Assembly (NCBI RefSeq): GCF_046297595.1
Contig: NZ_JBKBHT010000005.1
Coordinates: 1-64,000, forward strand
Source: Ferrovibrio sp046297595
GTDB taxonomy: Bacteria > Pseudomonadota > Alphaproteobacteria > Ferrovibrionales > Ferrovibrionaceae
Length of the DNA: 64,000 nucleotides
Direction: 5' to 3'
Both the position numbers and the translations under genes were made by a program. Below, in pieces: positions 25,959 to 35,727 of this stretch (its first letter is position 1; every line of letters begins with the position of its first letter). The notes under the pieces are model-generated. The model worked only from the letters and a program-made list of their open reading frames with translations, made no database searches and was not told the DNA's origin.

Positions 25959-26753
25959 TCAGCGTTTCTTCGGCACCACGCCGTATTCCCTGATCCAGCC
26001 CAGCGAGGCGGCAGTGTCGCCTTCGGGGCGGTATTCGCAGCCCACCCAGCCGTCATAGCCCAGCGCATCCAGCCGGCCGAAAACATAGTGGTAGTCGATC
26101 TCGCCGTTGCCGGGTTCGCGCCGGTCGGGCGGATTTGCAATCTGGATATGGCCGATCCATGGCATCTGCCGTTCCAGCCGCCTGGTGATGTCGCCGTGGA
26201 TGATCTGGGCGTGGTAGATGTCGAATTGCAGGCGCAGGTTGGGGGCGCCGATATCCTCCAGCACCTTCTGGGCAAAATCGAAATCGCTGAGGAAGAAACC
26301 CGGGATGTCGCGCCGGTTGATCGGCTCGATCAGGAGCAGCAGGCCGGCGCCCGAGGCCTGTTCGGCCGCCCAGGCCAGGTTGTCCATGTAGCAGGCTTCC
26401 ATGGCGCGGCGGTCGGCCTGGGCCGGTTCCACGCCCGCGACGACGTGGATGCGCGGACAATTCAGCGCGGCCGCATACTCAAAGGCCCTGGCCATGGCGG
26501 CACGGAAATCCTTGCGCCGGCTCGGCAGGGAAGCCAGACCGCGCTCGCCGGCCGCCCAGTCGCCGGGCGGGGCATTGAACAGGACGACCTGCAGGCCGGC
26601 ATCGCGCATGGCGGCTGCCACCGCGGCCGGGGCATGGTCGTAGGGAAACATGAACTCCACCCCGCCAAAGCCCTGCTCGGCGGCGGCCGGGAAGCGGTCG
26701 AGGAAGGGCAGGTCCTGGAACAGGAAGCTGAGATTCGCGGCAAAGTGTGGCAT
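25959..26753 (-). CDS. otnI: Hydroxypyruvate isomerase / 2-oxo-tetronate isomerase family protein
   Basis: A 264-residue AP-endonuclease-2-type TIM barrel. It shows the Hyi/OtnI pattern: ANLSFLFQDLPFLDRF, GVEFMFPY, VLFNAPPGDWAAGERGLAS, HVVAGV, LLIEPINRRDIPGFFL (metal-binding Glu), LQFDIYHAQ (Asp and His ligands) and GCEYRPEGDT (Glu). The family members isomerise hydroxypyruvate to tartronate semialdehyde, or 2-oxo-tetronate to 3-oxo-tetronate. A DenD-like gene 9 kb away and the TRAP uptake system next to it favour the tetronate route, but sequence alone does not decide. The start at 26753 follows CAGGGGGTGCC. Confidence 0.8.
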   Translation of the reverse strand: MPHFAANLSFLFQDLPFLDRFPAAAEQGFGGVEFMFPYDHAPAAVAAAMRDAGLQVVLFNAPPGDWAAGERGLASLPSRRKDFRAAMARAFEYAAALNCPRIHVVAGVEPAQADRRAMEACYMDNLAWAAEQASGAGLLLLIEPINRRDIPGFFLSDFDFAQKVLEDIGAPNLRLQFDIYHAQIIHGDITRRLERQMPWIGHIQIANPPDRREPGNGEIDYHYVFGRLDALGYDGWVGCEYRPEGDTAASLGWIREYGVVPKKR

Positions 26754-26873
26754 GGCACCCCCTGGTCGGCTTTCCGGCCTTCGTCGAGCCTGCACCCGAA
26801 GCATCGGTTTGCCGAGACTGTCATTTCTGGTAACTGTTGGGCAAGCCTTGTTGTTTTCCCCTTCCGAGGATCG

Positions 26874-28028
26874 ATGGCCGGCGGCCTGCAAACAGAACGG
26901 GATGGAACGGCGTTGCGCCTGCGCCTGACTGGCGACTGGACGCTCGCTCATGCCACTGCGTTGCTGCCGCGTCTGGGGGGGCTGGCCACGGCCGGACTGG
27001 CCGGCAGCCATGTCACCGGCGGTGGGGAACGCCGGGCTGTCTTCGATACTGCCGCGCTCGAGCGCCTTGATACCGCCGGGGCGATCCTGCTGGTGCGGTT
27101 GCATCGGCAACTGCTCGATCAGGGTTTTGAAATCGACTGGCCGCAGGCCCGGCGCGAACATCGCGCATTGTTCGACTATGTGGCCGGTTCGGGCGACGCT
27201 GTCACGGTGTGGCCGAAAACCGGCAGCGGACTGCTCGGCATTGTCGAATATCTCGGCTGGCAGACGATCTTCTTCGTGCGCGAGGCGCGCCGCTTCATCG
27301 CCTTCATCGGCCAGGTGACGGAAACCGCATTGCTGGTTGCGCTCCGGCCCGGCCGCATGCGCTTCACCTCCATGGTGCACCATATGGAGGAAACCGGCCT
27401 GAAGGCCATCCCCATCGTTGGGTTGCTGTCGTTCCTGATCGGCATGGTGATGGCTTATCAGGGCGCCAGTCAGTTGCAGAAATTCGGTGCTGAAATCTTT
27501 GTCGTCGATCTGATCGGCATATCCGTGCTGCGCGAACTGGGCGTGCTGCTGACCGCGATCCTGATCGCTGGCCGCTCGGGCAGCGCCTTCACCGCCCAGA
27601 TCGGTACGATGAAGGTGAACGAGGAAATCGCCGCCATGCGCACGCTGGGCCTCGACCCGGTCGTGGTGCTGGTGCTGCCGCGACTGTTTGCCCTGGTCCT
27701 CACGCTGCCGATACTCACGTTCTTCGCCGACCTGATGGGCCTAGCTGGTGGTGCGCTGATGGCATGGAACACCCTGGGTATCGACCCGGTGCTGTTTTTC
27801 AACCGGCTGAACGACGTGATCGTGCCGCGCACCTTTTTCATCGGCATGGTGAAGGCGCCGGTTTTTGCCTCCCTGATCGCTCTGGTCGGTTGCTATGAGG
27901 GTCTGCGGGTCAAGCGCGATGCCGAAAGCGTCGGCCGACTGACCACCCGTTCGGTGGTGCAGTCGATCTTTCTGGTCATCCTGTTCGATGCCCTGTTCTC
28001 CATCCTGTTCAACATCCTGAAAGTCTAG
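26874..28028 (+). CDS. mlaE: MlaE-family ABC permease with N-terminal STAS-like domain
   Basis: A 384-residue inner-membrane protein. Residues about 1-115 resemble a STAS/MlaB-like domain (LRLRLTGDWTLAHA, then VFDTAALERLDTAGAILLVRLH), fused to an MlaE permease. Permease motifs are LKAIPIVGLLSFLIGMVMAYQGA, the ELGVLLTAILIAGRSGSAFTA region and MRTLGLDPVVVLVLPR. Mla systems move phospholipids between inner and outer membranes to keep outer-membrane asymmetry. In E. coli MlaB is a separate protein; the fusion is common in other proteobacteria. The ATG at 26874 has a weak GAGGA. It starts a four-gene operon. Confidence 0.92.
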   Translation: MAGGLQTERDGTALRLRLTGDWTLAHATALLPRLGGLATAGLAGSHVTGGGERRAVFDTAALERLDTAGAILLVRLHRQLLDQGFEIDWPQARREHRALFDYVAGSGDAVTVWPKTGSGLLGIVEYLGWQTIFFVREARRFIAFIGQVTETALLVALRPGRMRFTSMVHHMEETGLKAIPIVGLLSFLIGMVMAYQGASQLQKFGAEIFVVDLIGISVLRELGVLLTAILIAGRSGSAFTAQIGTMKVNEEIAAMRTLGLDPVVVLVLPRLFALVLTLPILTFFADLMGLAGGALMAWNTLGIDPVLFFNRLNDVIVPRTFFIGMVKAPVFASLIALVGCYEGLRVKRDAESVGRLTTRSVVQSIFLVILFDALFSILFNILKV

Positions 28029-28030
28029 GC

Positions 28031-28828
28031 ATGGCGGGGGAAGAGCAGGGCAGGGAGCGGGTGATCACGGTGCGGGGACTGGTGAACCGGTTTGACACGC
28101 ATGTGGTGCACGACAATCTCGATATCGATGTCTATCGCGGCGAGGTGCTCGGCGTCGTGGGCGGCTCGGGTACCGGAAAGTCGGTCTTGCTGCGCACCAT
28201 CATTGCGCTCAACGAGGCCGCGGCCGGCAGCATCGATCTGCTGGGCACCGACATGATCAACGGGTCTCCCGAGGATTTGCGTGCGGTGCGCCAGCGGTTC
28301 GGTGTGCTGTTCCAGGATGGCGCACTGTTTTCCTCGCTGACCGTGGCACAGAATATCCAGGTGCCGTTGAAGGAATTCTACGATCTGCCGGAAGACCTGC
28401 TGGACGAGATCGTGGCTGCCAAGCTGCACATGGTCGGCCTGCAGTCCGATGCCGGCGCCAAGTATCCGGCTGAGCTTTCCGGCGGCATGCGCAAGCGCGC
28501 AGGCCTGGCCCGTGCGCTGGCACTCGATCCGGAAGTGGTGTTCTTCGACGAACCGACCGCCGGTCTCGATCCCATCGGCGCGGCGGCCTTCGACCAACTG
28601 GTACGCGACCTGCAGCAGGCGCTGGGTCTGACCGTGTTCATGGTCACTCACGACCTCGACTCGCTTTATGCCATCTGCGACCGTATCGCCGTGCTGGCCG
28701 AGAAGAAGGTGCTGCTGGCCGGGTCGATGGACGTGATGCTGCAGGACAAGCATCCCTGGGTAATGGAATATTTCCACGGGCCGCGCGCCCGGGCGGCCGC
28801 GATCACCGCGGCGCTGGACAAGAGGTGA
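28031..28828 (+). CDS. mlaF: MlaF-type ABC transporter ATP-binding protein
   Basis: A 265-residue ATPase of the MCE/Mla lipid transporter. Walker A is GGSGTGKSV (about residue 45), the signature is LSGGMRKRAGLARAL, and Walker B is VVFFDEPTAGLDP, followed by the VTHDLDSL switch. The RKRAG form of the signature region is typical of MlaF/Ttg2A proteins. It starts 2 bases after the mlaE stop and ends 4 bases before the MCE gene. Confidence 0.95.
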   Translation: MAGEEQGRERVITVRGLVNRFDTHVVHDNLDIDVYRGEVLGVVGGSGTGKSVLLRTIIALNEAAAGSIDLLGTDMINGSPEDLRAVRQRFGVLFQDGALFSSLTVAQNIQVPLKEFYDLPEDLLDEIVAAKLHMVGLQSDAGAKYPAELSGGMRKRAGLARALALDPEVVFFDEPTAGLDPIGAAAFDQLVRDLQQALGLTVFMVTHDLDSLYAICDRIAVLAEKKVLLAGSMDVMLQDKHPWVMEYFHGPRARAAAITAALDKR

Positions 28829-28832
28829 AGCC

Positions 28833-29825
28833 ATGGAAACACGGGCACATCATCTGCTGATCGGCAGCTTCATGCTGGTTTTCCTGACCGGCATCGTGGC
28901 TTTTGTGCTGTGGCTTGCGAAATCCGAGGTCGACCGCGAGATCGCGCGCTACAATATCTTCTTCACCGGCTCGGTGGCCGGCCTGGGCCTGGGCGGCGAT
29001 GTGCGTTTCAACGGCATCAAGGTCGGCAGCGTTTCGCAGATCACCATCGACCGCCAGGATACCAGCCGGGTGCGCGTAACTGTCGAGGTTGACGCCGATA
29101 CGCCGATCCGTGCCGATTCCGAGGCGACGCTGCAGCTTCAGGGCGTGACGGGCGTTTCCTTCGTCCAGATCTCGCCCGGCAGCCGCGACGCAGAGATCCT
29201 GCCGGTGGTGGCCGGCCGCGATGCCAGCAAATATCCGACGATCCGTTCCAAGCCATCGGCCATCGAGGCATTGGTGGAGGCAGCGCCGGAACTCTTCCAG
29301 CGCGCCGCCCGGATACTGAGTGACGAAAACCTTGAGAACCTGACCGGGTTCATCGCCAATCTGCGTGAGATATCGCAGACCCTGGCATCGCGGCAGGAAT
29401 CGATCGGCCGCGCGATCGACAGTTTCAGCACCACGACCGGCGACATCGCCAAGGCGGCATCTGCGGCGCGCGATATCGCCGACAAGCTGGATCGCGTGAT
29501 GAACGAGGCCGAAGCAACGCTGAAGAATGCCAACAGGATTCTGGAAAGCGACGCCGCTCCCGCTGCCGTCGATGCACGTCAGGCCATGGCCCAGCTCAAT
29601 ACGCTGCTGACCGAACTGAACGCCATCATGGAAGAAAACCGGGCGCCGTTGCATGCCATGACGACCGAAGGTTTTGGTGAGTTCCGCCGCCTGATGTCGG
29701 AGACCCGTATCCTGGTATCCAGTCTGGCGCGGGTGGCGCAGCGTCTGGAAGACGATCCGAGTTCAGTGCTGTTCGGCAATCGCGATGCCGAGTATCGCGG
29801 CGAAGGGGGAGGGCAGCGGCCATGA
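28833..29825 (+). CDS. mlaD: MlaD-type MCE-domain protein
   Basis: A 330-residue protein anchored by one N-terminal membrane helix (about residues 8-30). The MCE domain is at about 40-120 (IFFTGSVAGLGLGGDVRFNG, KVGSVSQI, LQLQGVTGVSFVQISPG). A long helical tail follows, probably coiled-coil, which in MCE hexamers forms a lipid tunnel. It is longer than E. coli MlaD (183 residues), closer to the long-tailed MCE proteins of alphaproteobacteria. It overlaps the lipoprotein gene by four bases. No mlaC shuttle gene is in the operon. Confidence 0.92.
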   Translation: METRAHHLLIGSFMLVFLTGIVAFVLWLAKSEVDREIARYNIFFTGSVAGLGLGGDVRFNGIKVGSVSQITIDRQDTSRVRVTVEVDADTPIRADSEATLQLQGVTGVSFVQISPGSRDAEILPVVAGRDASKYPTIRSKPSAIEALVEAAPELFQRAARILSDENLENLTGFIANLREISQTLASRQESIGRAIDSFSTTTGDIAKAASAARDIADKLDRVMNEAEATLKNANRILESDAAPAAVDARQAMAQLNTLLTELNAIMEENRAPLHAMTTEGFGEFRRLMSETRILVSSLARVAQRLEDDPSSVLFGNRDAEYRGEGGGQRP

Positions 29826-30454
29826 CCAGGATGACGATCACAAGACGCGGTATTCTGCTGGCGGGAGCCGCGTTGCCGCTTTCCGCCTGCGGCGGCCTGA
29901 TCCCGCAGACGCCACCGTCCAATCTTTACAGCCTGTCGCCCAAGACCATCTTCACCGATACGCTGCCGCGCGTGGACTGGCAGCTGGTGGTGGAAGAGCC
30001 TTTCGCTGCCGGCGGACTGGACACCCACAAGATCGCGATCTTCACCACCCCTTACGAGGTGAAGTATTATGCCGAGGCGCGCTGGACCGAACGGGCGCCG
30101 CGCATGGTGCAGACCCTGCTGGTGGAGAGTTTCGAAAACACCGGGAAGATTGTGGCCGTCGGCCGCCAGTCGGTCGGCCTGCGCTCGGATTTCAACCTGA
30201 AGGGCGAGCTGCGTGAATTCCAGGCGGAACTGAAGGACGGCAGCGGCCTGCCCGAGGCCCATGTCGCCCTGCAGGTGAAGCTGGTGGCGCAGCCGCGCCA
30301 GCAGATCGTGGCGGCGGCAACTTTCAGCCAGCGGGCGAAAGCGAAGAATGCCACGCTGCCGAGCGTGGTGGCGGCTTTCGACGAGGCCCTGGGTTACGTC
30401 CTGCGCGAGACCGTGCAATGGACGCTGATGACGGGTAAGAAACCCGCAGCGTAG
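29822..30454 (+). CDS. ABC-type transport auxiliary lipoprotein (PqiC/ABC_trans_aux type)
   Basis: A 210-residue lipoprotein. The lipobox LSAC puts lipidation at Cys23, and TITRRG just before the hydrophobic stretch resembles a twin-arginine signal. The mature part fits the ABC_trans_aux family: NLYSLSP at the start, IAIFTTPYEVKYYAEARWTERAP, VAVGRQSVGLRSDFNLKGELREF (each a separate block). PqiC-like partners contact MCE assemblies at the outer membrane, so it is probably the outer end of this lipid route. It is the last gene of the operon and convergent with gpt, with 2 bases between the stops. Confidence 0.87.
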   Translation: MTRMTITRRGILLAGAALPLSACGGLIPQTPPSNLYSLSPKTIFTDTLPRVDWQLVVEEPFAAGGLDTHKIAIFTTPYEVKYYAEARWTERAPRMVQTLLVESFENTGKIVAVGRQSVGLRSDFNLKGELREFQAELKDGSGLPEAHVALQVKLVAQPRQQIVAAATFSQRAKAKNATLPSVVAAFDEALGYVLRETVQWTLMTGKKPAA

Positions 30455-30456
30455 GA

Positions 30457-30972
30457 TTACAGGCCGCTGCGAAGCTCCACGATGGGCTTCGACATCACCG
30501 CTTCCTGGTCCCAGGGGAACAGGATCCAGGTATCCTGGCTCACTTCGGTGATGAAGGTATCCACCATCGGCCGGCCGTTCGGCTTGGCATAGATGGTGGC
30601 GAAATGCGCCTTGGGCAGCAGGGCGCGCACCGCCTTGGCCGTGACGCCGGTATCGACCAGATCATCCACGATCAGCCAGCCCTCGCCCTGTTCGGCGAGC
30701 GCCGCCTCGGCGGTCTTGAGGATGTTTACCTTCGAGCCGCGCTCCAGTTCGTTATAGGTCGAGCAGGAGATCGTTTCGATCATGCGCAGGTTCAACTCGC
30801 GCGCCACGATGGCGGCCGGGACAAGACCGCCGCGGGTGATCGCCACGATGCCACGATAGCCGCCGCGTGCCTGGGCGGCATCCAGCAGGCGCCACGCCAA
30901 TGCCTTGCAGTGACGGTGCAGTTCCTCCCACGAGACCGGGAAGAATTTGGTATAGCCATGGCCTTCGGTCAT
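30457..30972 (-). CDS. gpt: Xanthine(-guanine) phosphoribosyltransferase
   Basis: A 171-residue purine-salvage enzyme that makes XMP or GMP from the base and PRPP. The PRPP loop WLIVDDLVDTGVTAKA is intact (about residues 98-113). The first flexible-loop region (VAITRGGLVPAAIVARELN) and the C-terminal WILFPWDQE, which stacks on the purine, match E. coli Gpt. The length is slightly above E. coli's 152 residues because of a short insert near the start. It is convergent with the lipid-transport operon, and its start is 21 bases from the end of the thioesterase gene on the same strand. Confidence 0.94.
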   Translation of the reverse strand: MTEGHGYTKFFPVSWEELHRHCKALAWRLLDAAQARGGYRGIVAITRGGLVPAAIVARELNLRMIETISCSTYNELERGSKVNILKTAEAALAEQGEGWLIVDDLVDTGVTAKAVRALLPKAHFATIYAKPNGRPMVDTFITEVSQDTWILFPWDQEAVMSKPIVELRSGL

Positions 30973-30993
30973 GATGGGTTCGCTCCCGGCTTC

Positions 30994-31461
30994 TCAGGCT
31001 TGTGCCGGCGTGGTCGCCTGGCGGTAGGCTTCGATGGGGCCGCGGATGCGCTCCGGGATTTCCACCGACTTCAGGATTTTCTCATCCACGATGCAGGAGA
31101 CATGGGTGCAGGTGAAGCAGACATCGCCCGCCGCATTGCGTCCCCTGAACTCGTAGGTGATGGTGGCGCGGCTCAGCTTCTCGACCCGCAATTCGACAGT
31201 AAAGGGATCGCCACCCTTCAGGGCGCGCTGGAAATCCAGCTTGGTGCTGACCGTGGGAGAGCCAAGGCCCAGTTCCTTGTGCAGGCGCAGGAAGCTGTAG
31301 CCGATGATGTCGCGCCAGAAGGCTTCCAGCGTCTCCATCACGTAATCCAGGAACTGGGTGGTGTAGACCATCCCGGCAGGGTCGCATTCGCCCCATTGCA
31401 CGATGCGGGGGCAGGCGAAGGGGCGGTCGGGGGTGAAGGATCGGTTTGCGGAATCGGTCAT
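30994..31461 (-). CDS. 4-hydroxybenzoyl-CoA thioesterase-family hotdog protein
   Basis: A 155-residue acyl-CoA thioesterase. The active-site segment GECDPAGMVYTTQFLDYVMET (read as the family's D-x-x-G-x-x-Y pattern) has the catalytic Asp in CDPAG. The beta-strands LDFQRALKGGDPFTVELRV and ITYEFRGRN follow. Thioesterases of this type accompany box operons and are thought to release CoA from benzoyl-CoA or dead-end thioesters. It lies behind the boxB terminator, so it may be expressed separately or by read-through. The substrate is inferred from context. Confidence 0.86.
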   Translation of the reverse strand: MTDSANRSFTPDRPFACPRIVQWGECDPAGMVYTTQFLDYVMETLEAFWRDIIGYSFLRLHKELGLGSPTVSTKLDFQRALKGGDPFTVELRVEKLSRATITYEFRGRNAAGDVCFTCTHVSCIVDEKILKSVEIPERIRGPIEAYRQATTPAQA

Positions 31462-31520
31462 AGCCGCGGATCATACGGAGGGCCGGCACGAAAAAAAAGC
31501 GCGGGCACGCGAAAGCCGGG

Positions 31521-31558
31521 GAAAAGAAAAGGGCGCCCGGCAGGGGGACCGGACGCCC
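31521..31558 (-). terminator. Intrinsic terminator downstream of boxB
   Basis: Stem GGGCGCCCGG (31531-31540) / CCGGACGCCC (31549-31558) with one mismatch. On the minus strand it is followed by TTTTCTTTTC. It starts 28 bases past the boxB stop and separates boxCB from the thioesterase gene. Confidence 0.8.
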
Positions 31559-31585
31559 GTCTAGGCAGGGGAGGATAAAACCTAC

Positions 31586-32998
<1,413 letters not shown>

Positions 32999-33010
32999 TT
33001 TGTTTTCTCC

Positions 33011-34690
33011 CTAGACCCGTTTGCGGTCATACGCGGCGCGCTGGCCGGTGCCATACAGCTTGAGGGCGCCCTGTTCGCCGACGGCGTTGGGACGCTGGAA
33101 AATCCAGTTCTGCCAGGCGGTGAGGCGACCGAAGATTTTTGTCTCCATCGTCTCGGGGCCGCCGAAGCGCAGGCTCGCTTCCATGCCGGTGAGGGCATCG
33201 GGTGAGAAGGCGGCGCGCTCCTCAATGGCGATGCGCACCTCGTCTTCCCAGTCGATGTCGTCAGGCGTGAAGGTGACCAGCCCGGCCTCGTCGGCGGCCT
33301 GGGCATCGAGATCATTGCCGATCAGCTTTTTGATCTCGTCGACGCGGGACGGGTTGTCGAGGTTGCGGCTGGCGATGCGGCTCAGGCCGTTGCCCATCGG
33401 ATAGGCACCGAAATTCATCGGCGTCATGCGGATGGTGGCGGGCGGACGGTTGTCGCCTTCCATCTGGCCGTCCAGCATGTAGGAGCGGTCAGCGGCGACG
33501 ACGAGTTCCAGCAGCGTGCCGGTGAAGCAGGAACCGGGTTCGATCAGCGCGAAGATCGAGCGCGATGACACGTCAATGCGCTTGAACACGCGCTTGAGGA
33601 ACAGGCGGATCTCGCGCACCAGCCAATGCGATTTGTGCTGTTCCAGCGCGGCATCATAGGCGGCCACCAGATCGGCGTCGCCGTTGGTGCGGAACACCCA
33701 CATGCCGGTGGTTTCCTCGTTGGTGCGCAGATGCAGGATCAGGTCGTCCAGTTCGCGCGCCAGCGCCAGCGACCAGAACTGGTCGCCCTGGGCCAGGATC
33801 GCATCGGTCGATGCCGGCGGCGGGGCTTTGGGGCCATGCACGGTGATCTCGGCGATGCCTTTGGCGCGATCCAGCCGGGCCTCGACATGGCTGTAGCGGA
33901 TCGTGTCGCCGTCGATTTTGCGTTCCAGCTTCGACAGCGCGATGCCCTTCGCATTGGCCGGCCGGTCGGACTTGGCCGCGAAAGCTTCAGCGCGCTCGCG
34001 CATGGCGTCGTTCAGCTTGGTGCGCGGCACGACCTCGTCGACCAGACGCCAGTCCACGGCGCGCTTTCCCTTGATGCCTTCCTCGATGGTGCAGAAGAAA
34101 TCGGCGCGGTCGCGGCGCACCATGCGCTTGTCGACCAGGCGCGTAAGGCCGCCGGTGCCGGGCAGCACAGCCAGCAGCGGCACTTCGGGCAGCGAGACCG
34201 AGGTATTGCCGTCGTCGGCCATCAGGATGTAGTCGGCGGCCAGCGCCAGTTCGTAACCGCCGCCGGCGCAGGGGCCGTTCACGGCCGCGATGTAGGTCTG
34301 CTTCGATTCCGCCGTGGCTTCTTCGATCCCGTTGCGGGTCTCGTTGGTGAATTTGCAGAAATTCACCTTCCAGCCATGGGCCGACTGGTTGAGCATGCGG
34401 ATATTGGCGCCGGCGCAGAAGATGCGCTCCTTCGCCGAGGTGATGATCACCGATTTCACTTCCGGATGCTCGAAGCGCAGGCGCTGCACGGCGTCGTGCA
34501 GTTCGATATCGACGCCCAGGTCGTAGGAATTCAGCTTCAGCTCATAGCCGGGGCGCACGCCGCCGTCTTCCCGCACGTCCATCGCGAGTGTGGCGACGGG
34601 GCCGTCGATGCTGAGTTTCCAATGTTTGTACTGGCTGGGCTCGGTGCGGAAATCCACCGGAGCGGCGCCGTTGGGTTGGCTGTCGGCCAT
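33011..34690 (-). CDS. boxC: 2,3-epoxybenzoyl-CoA dihydrolase BoxC
   Basis: Hydrolyses and ring-opens 2,3-epoxybenzoyl-CoA to 3,4-dehydroadipyl-CoA semialdehyde and formate. The 559-residue protein has the double crotonase fold of BoxC. The first half has AKERIFCAGANIRML (oxyanion loop) and VNGPCAGGGYELALAADYI (compare enoyl-CoA hydratases); the second half is more diverged (FALIEPGSCFTGTLLELVVAADRSY). It is the first gene of a boxC-boxB transcript. The promoter at 34715-34752 has a BoxR-type operator over its -10. GGGAGGACC gives a good ribosome-binding site before the ATG at 34690. Confidence 0.96.
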   Translation of the reverse strand: MADSQPNGAAPVDFRTEPSQYKHWKLSIDGPVATLAMDVREDGGVRPGYELKLNSYDLGVDIELHDAVQRLRFEHPEVKSVIITSAKERIFCAGANIRMLNQSAHGWKVNFCKFTNETRNGIEEATAESKQTYIAAVNGPCAGGGYELALAADYILMADDGNTSVSLPEVPLLAVLPGTGGLTRLVDKRMVRRDRADFFCTIEEGIKGKRAVDWRLVDEVVPRTKLNDAMRERAEAFAAKSDRPANAKGIALSKLERKIDGDTIRYSHVEARLDRAKGIAEITVHGPKAPPPASTDAILAQGDQFWSLALARELDDLILHLRTNEETTGMWVFRTNGDADLVAAYDAALEQHKSHWLVREIRLFLKRVFKRIDVSSRSIFALIEPGSCFTGTLLELVVAADRSYMLDGQMEGDNRPPATIRMTPMNFGAYPMGNGLSRIASRNLDNPSRVDEIKKLIGNDLDAQAADEAGLVTFTPDDIDWEDEVRIAIEERAAFSPDALTGMEASLRFGGPETMETKIFGRLTAWQNWIFQRPNAVGEQGALKLYGTGQRAAYDRKRV

Positions 34691-34714
34691 GCTGGTCCTC
34701 CCTCAAACTGAATA

Positions 34715-34752
34715 TGCATTATAATACACAGTTTCGGGGCGACAAGAATTAT
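34715..34752 (-). promoter_or_regulatory. boxCB promoter with BoxR-type operator
   Basis: On the minus strand, TTGTCG (-35) is 16 bases from a perfect TATAAT (-10, 34718-34723). The -10 lies inside TGCA-TTATAA-TACA (34715-34728), one mismatch from the TGCA-N6-TGCA site described for BzdR/BoxR regulators. The predicted start of transcription is near 34710. Benzoyl-CoA would relieve repression, from the known family. Confidence 0.78.
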
Positions 34753-34780
34753 TTTGCAGCTTTTGTCGGCGCCGTCCTTT

Positions 34781-35683
34781 TTATTCCGCCGCTTCGCGGG
34801 CCAGCCAGGCCGGATGGGCGCGCAGGGCGGTCGCCAGCTCGGTGCCAGCCTGGTCCAGGGTCTTGCCAGCGGTGTCGAAGGCCATGTCGGCGCGGGCATA
34901 AAGCGCCTCGCGCTGGGCCAGGATGCGTTTCAGGTCGGCCATGGCTTCGGACTGGCCGGCGATCGGCCGCAGGTCGCCCTGGGCGACGACTCGGCCCATG
35001 TGCTCTTCCGGCTTCGCCTTCAGCCAGATGGTGAAGCAATGCGACAGCAGATGGGCATAGGTGGTCGGTTCGGAGGGCAGGCTGCCGCCGGTGGAAATCA
35101 CTTTCGGCGACGGATCGGCGGTCACACGCTCCAGCGCGCGACGTTCGAAGCGGCGATAGGCGGCCTGGCCGTACAGATCGAAAATCTCGTTCAGGGAAAG
35201 GCCGGCCTCGGTCTCGATTTCCTTGGCCATTTCCACGAATTGCAGGCCGAAAGCGGTGGCCAGCCGCTGGCCCAGCGAGGTTTTGCCCGCGCCGCGCAGG
35301 CCGATCAAGGCGATATGGCGCTTCACGCTGGCGGCAACACCAAAACGCTCGCGCGCGAAAGCCTGCAATTCCTGCAGCTGCTCGGCATTCAGGTCCTCGA
35401 TCTGCCGCAGCAGCAGGGCCTGATCCACACCCAGCGGCGGACGGTCGCCGAGAAAATCGGTGATCGGCAGATCCATCGCCCGGGCGATCTGGCGCAATAG
35501 CAGAATGGAGATGTTGCCCGCGCCGCCTTCGAGCTGGGCGAGGTAGCGTTCCGATACGCCTGAATCGCGGGCGAGAATCTTGCGGCTCATGCCGCGCCTT
35601 GCGCGCGCATTGCGCACCCGCTCGCCCACAACCTGCAGGAAAGCGGTATCTTCGGGGCTGGCCTTGTCGCGGCTCTCGTTCAT
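34781..35683 (-). CDS. boxR: BoxR-type regulator: XRE helix-turn-helix fused to shikimate-kinase-like domain
   Basis: A 300-residue regulator of aerobic benzoyl-CoA catabolism. An XRE-type helix-turn-helix is at about residues 15-75 (VRNARARRGMSRKILARDSGVSERYLAQLE, read as its helices). A linker follows, then a shikimate-kinase-like domain with P-loop GLRGAGKTSLG that in BoxR/BzdR binds benzoyl-CoA. Possible starts are ATG 35692 and ATG 35683. The -10 TATAAT (35691-35696, minus strand) overlaps the first ATG, so transcription should begin next to 35683 and the mRNA may be leaderless. Operators at its own start and at boxC imply auto- and pathway regulation. Confidence 0.93.
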   Translation of the reverse strand: MNESRDKASPEDTAFLQVVGERVRNARARRGMSRKILARDSGVSERYLAQLEGGAGNISILLLRQIARAMDLPITDFLGDRPPLGVDQALLLRQIEDLNAEQLQELQAFARERFGVAASVKRHIALIGLRGAGKTSLGQRLATAFGLQFVEMAKEIETEAGLSLNEIFDLYGQAAYRRFERRALERVTADPSPKVISTGGSLPSEPTTYAHLLSHCFTIWLKAKPEEHMGRVVAQGDLRPIAGQSEAMADLKRILAQREALYARADMAFDTAGKTLDQAGTELATALRAHPAWLAREAAE

Positions 35684-35687
35684 GGCA

Positions 35688-35701
35688 TGCATTATAGTGC
35701 A
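35688..35701. promoter_or_regulatory. BoxR operator at the boxR start
   Basis: TGCA-TTATAG-TGCA, an exact match to the TGCA-N6-TGCA recognition pattern of the BzdR/BoxR family. It contains the minus-strand -10 TATAAT of boxR. It differs from the boxC site (34715-34728) at only two of fourteen positions. Confidence 0.82.
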
Positions 35702-35727
35702 ATTTCTGCTGGAGCGCCAGCAAACAC

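Noticed and set aside
25959..27383. Extension of the isomerase frame upstream to 474 codons
   Set aside because: The family N-terminus and a good leader fix the start at 26753; the upstream part is antisense to mlaE.
31462..31585. One continuous transcript from boxC through the thioesterase
   Set aside because: A hairpin with a T-rich tail lies after boxB, so the thioesterase gene is probably expressed separately or by read-through.
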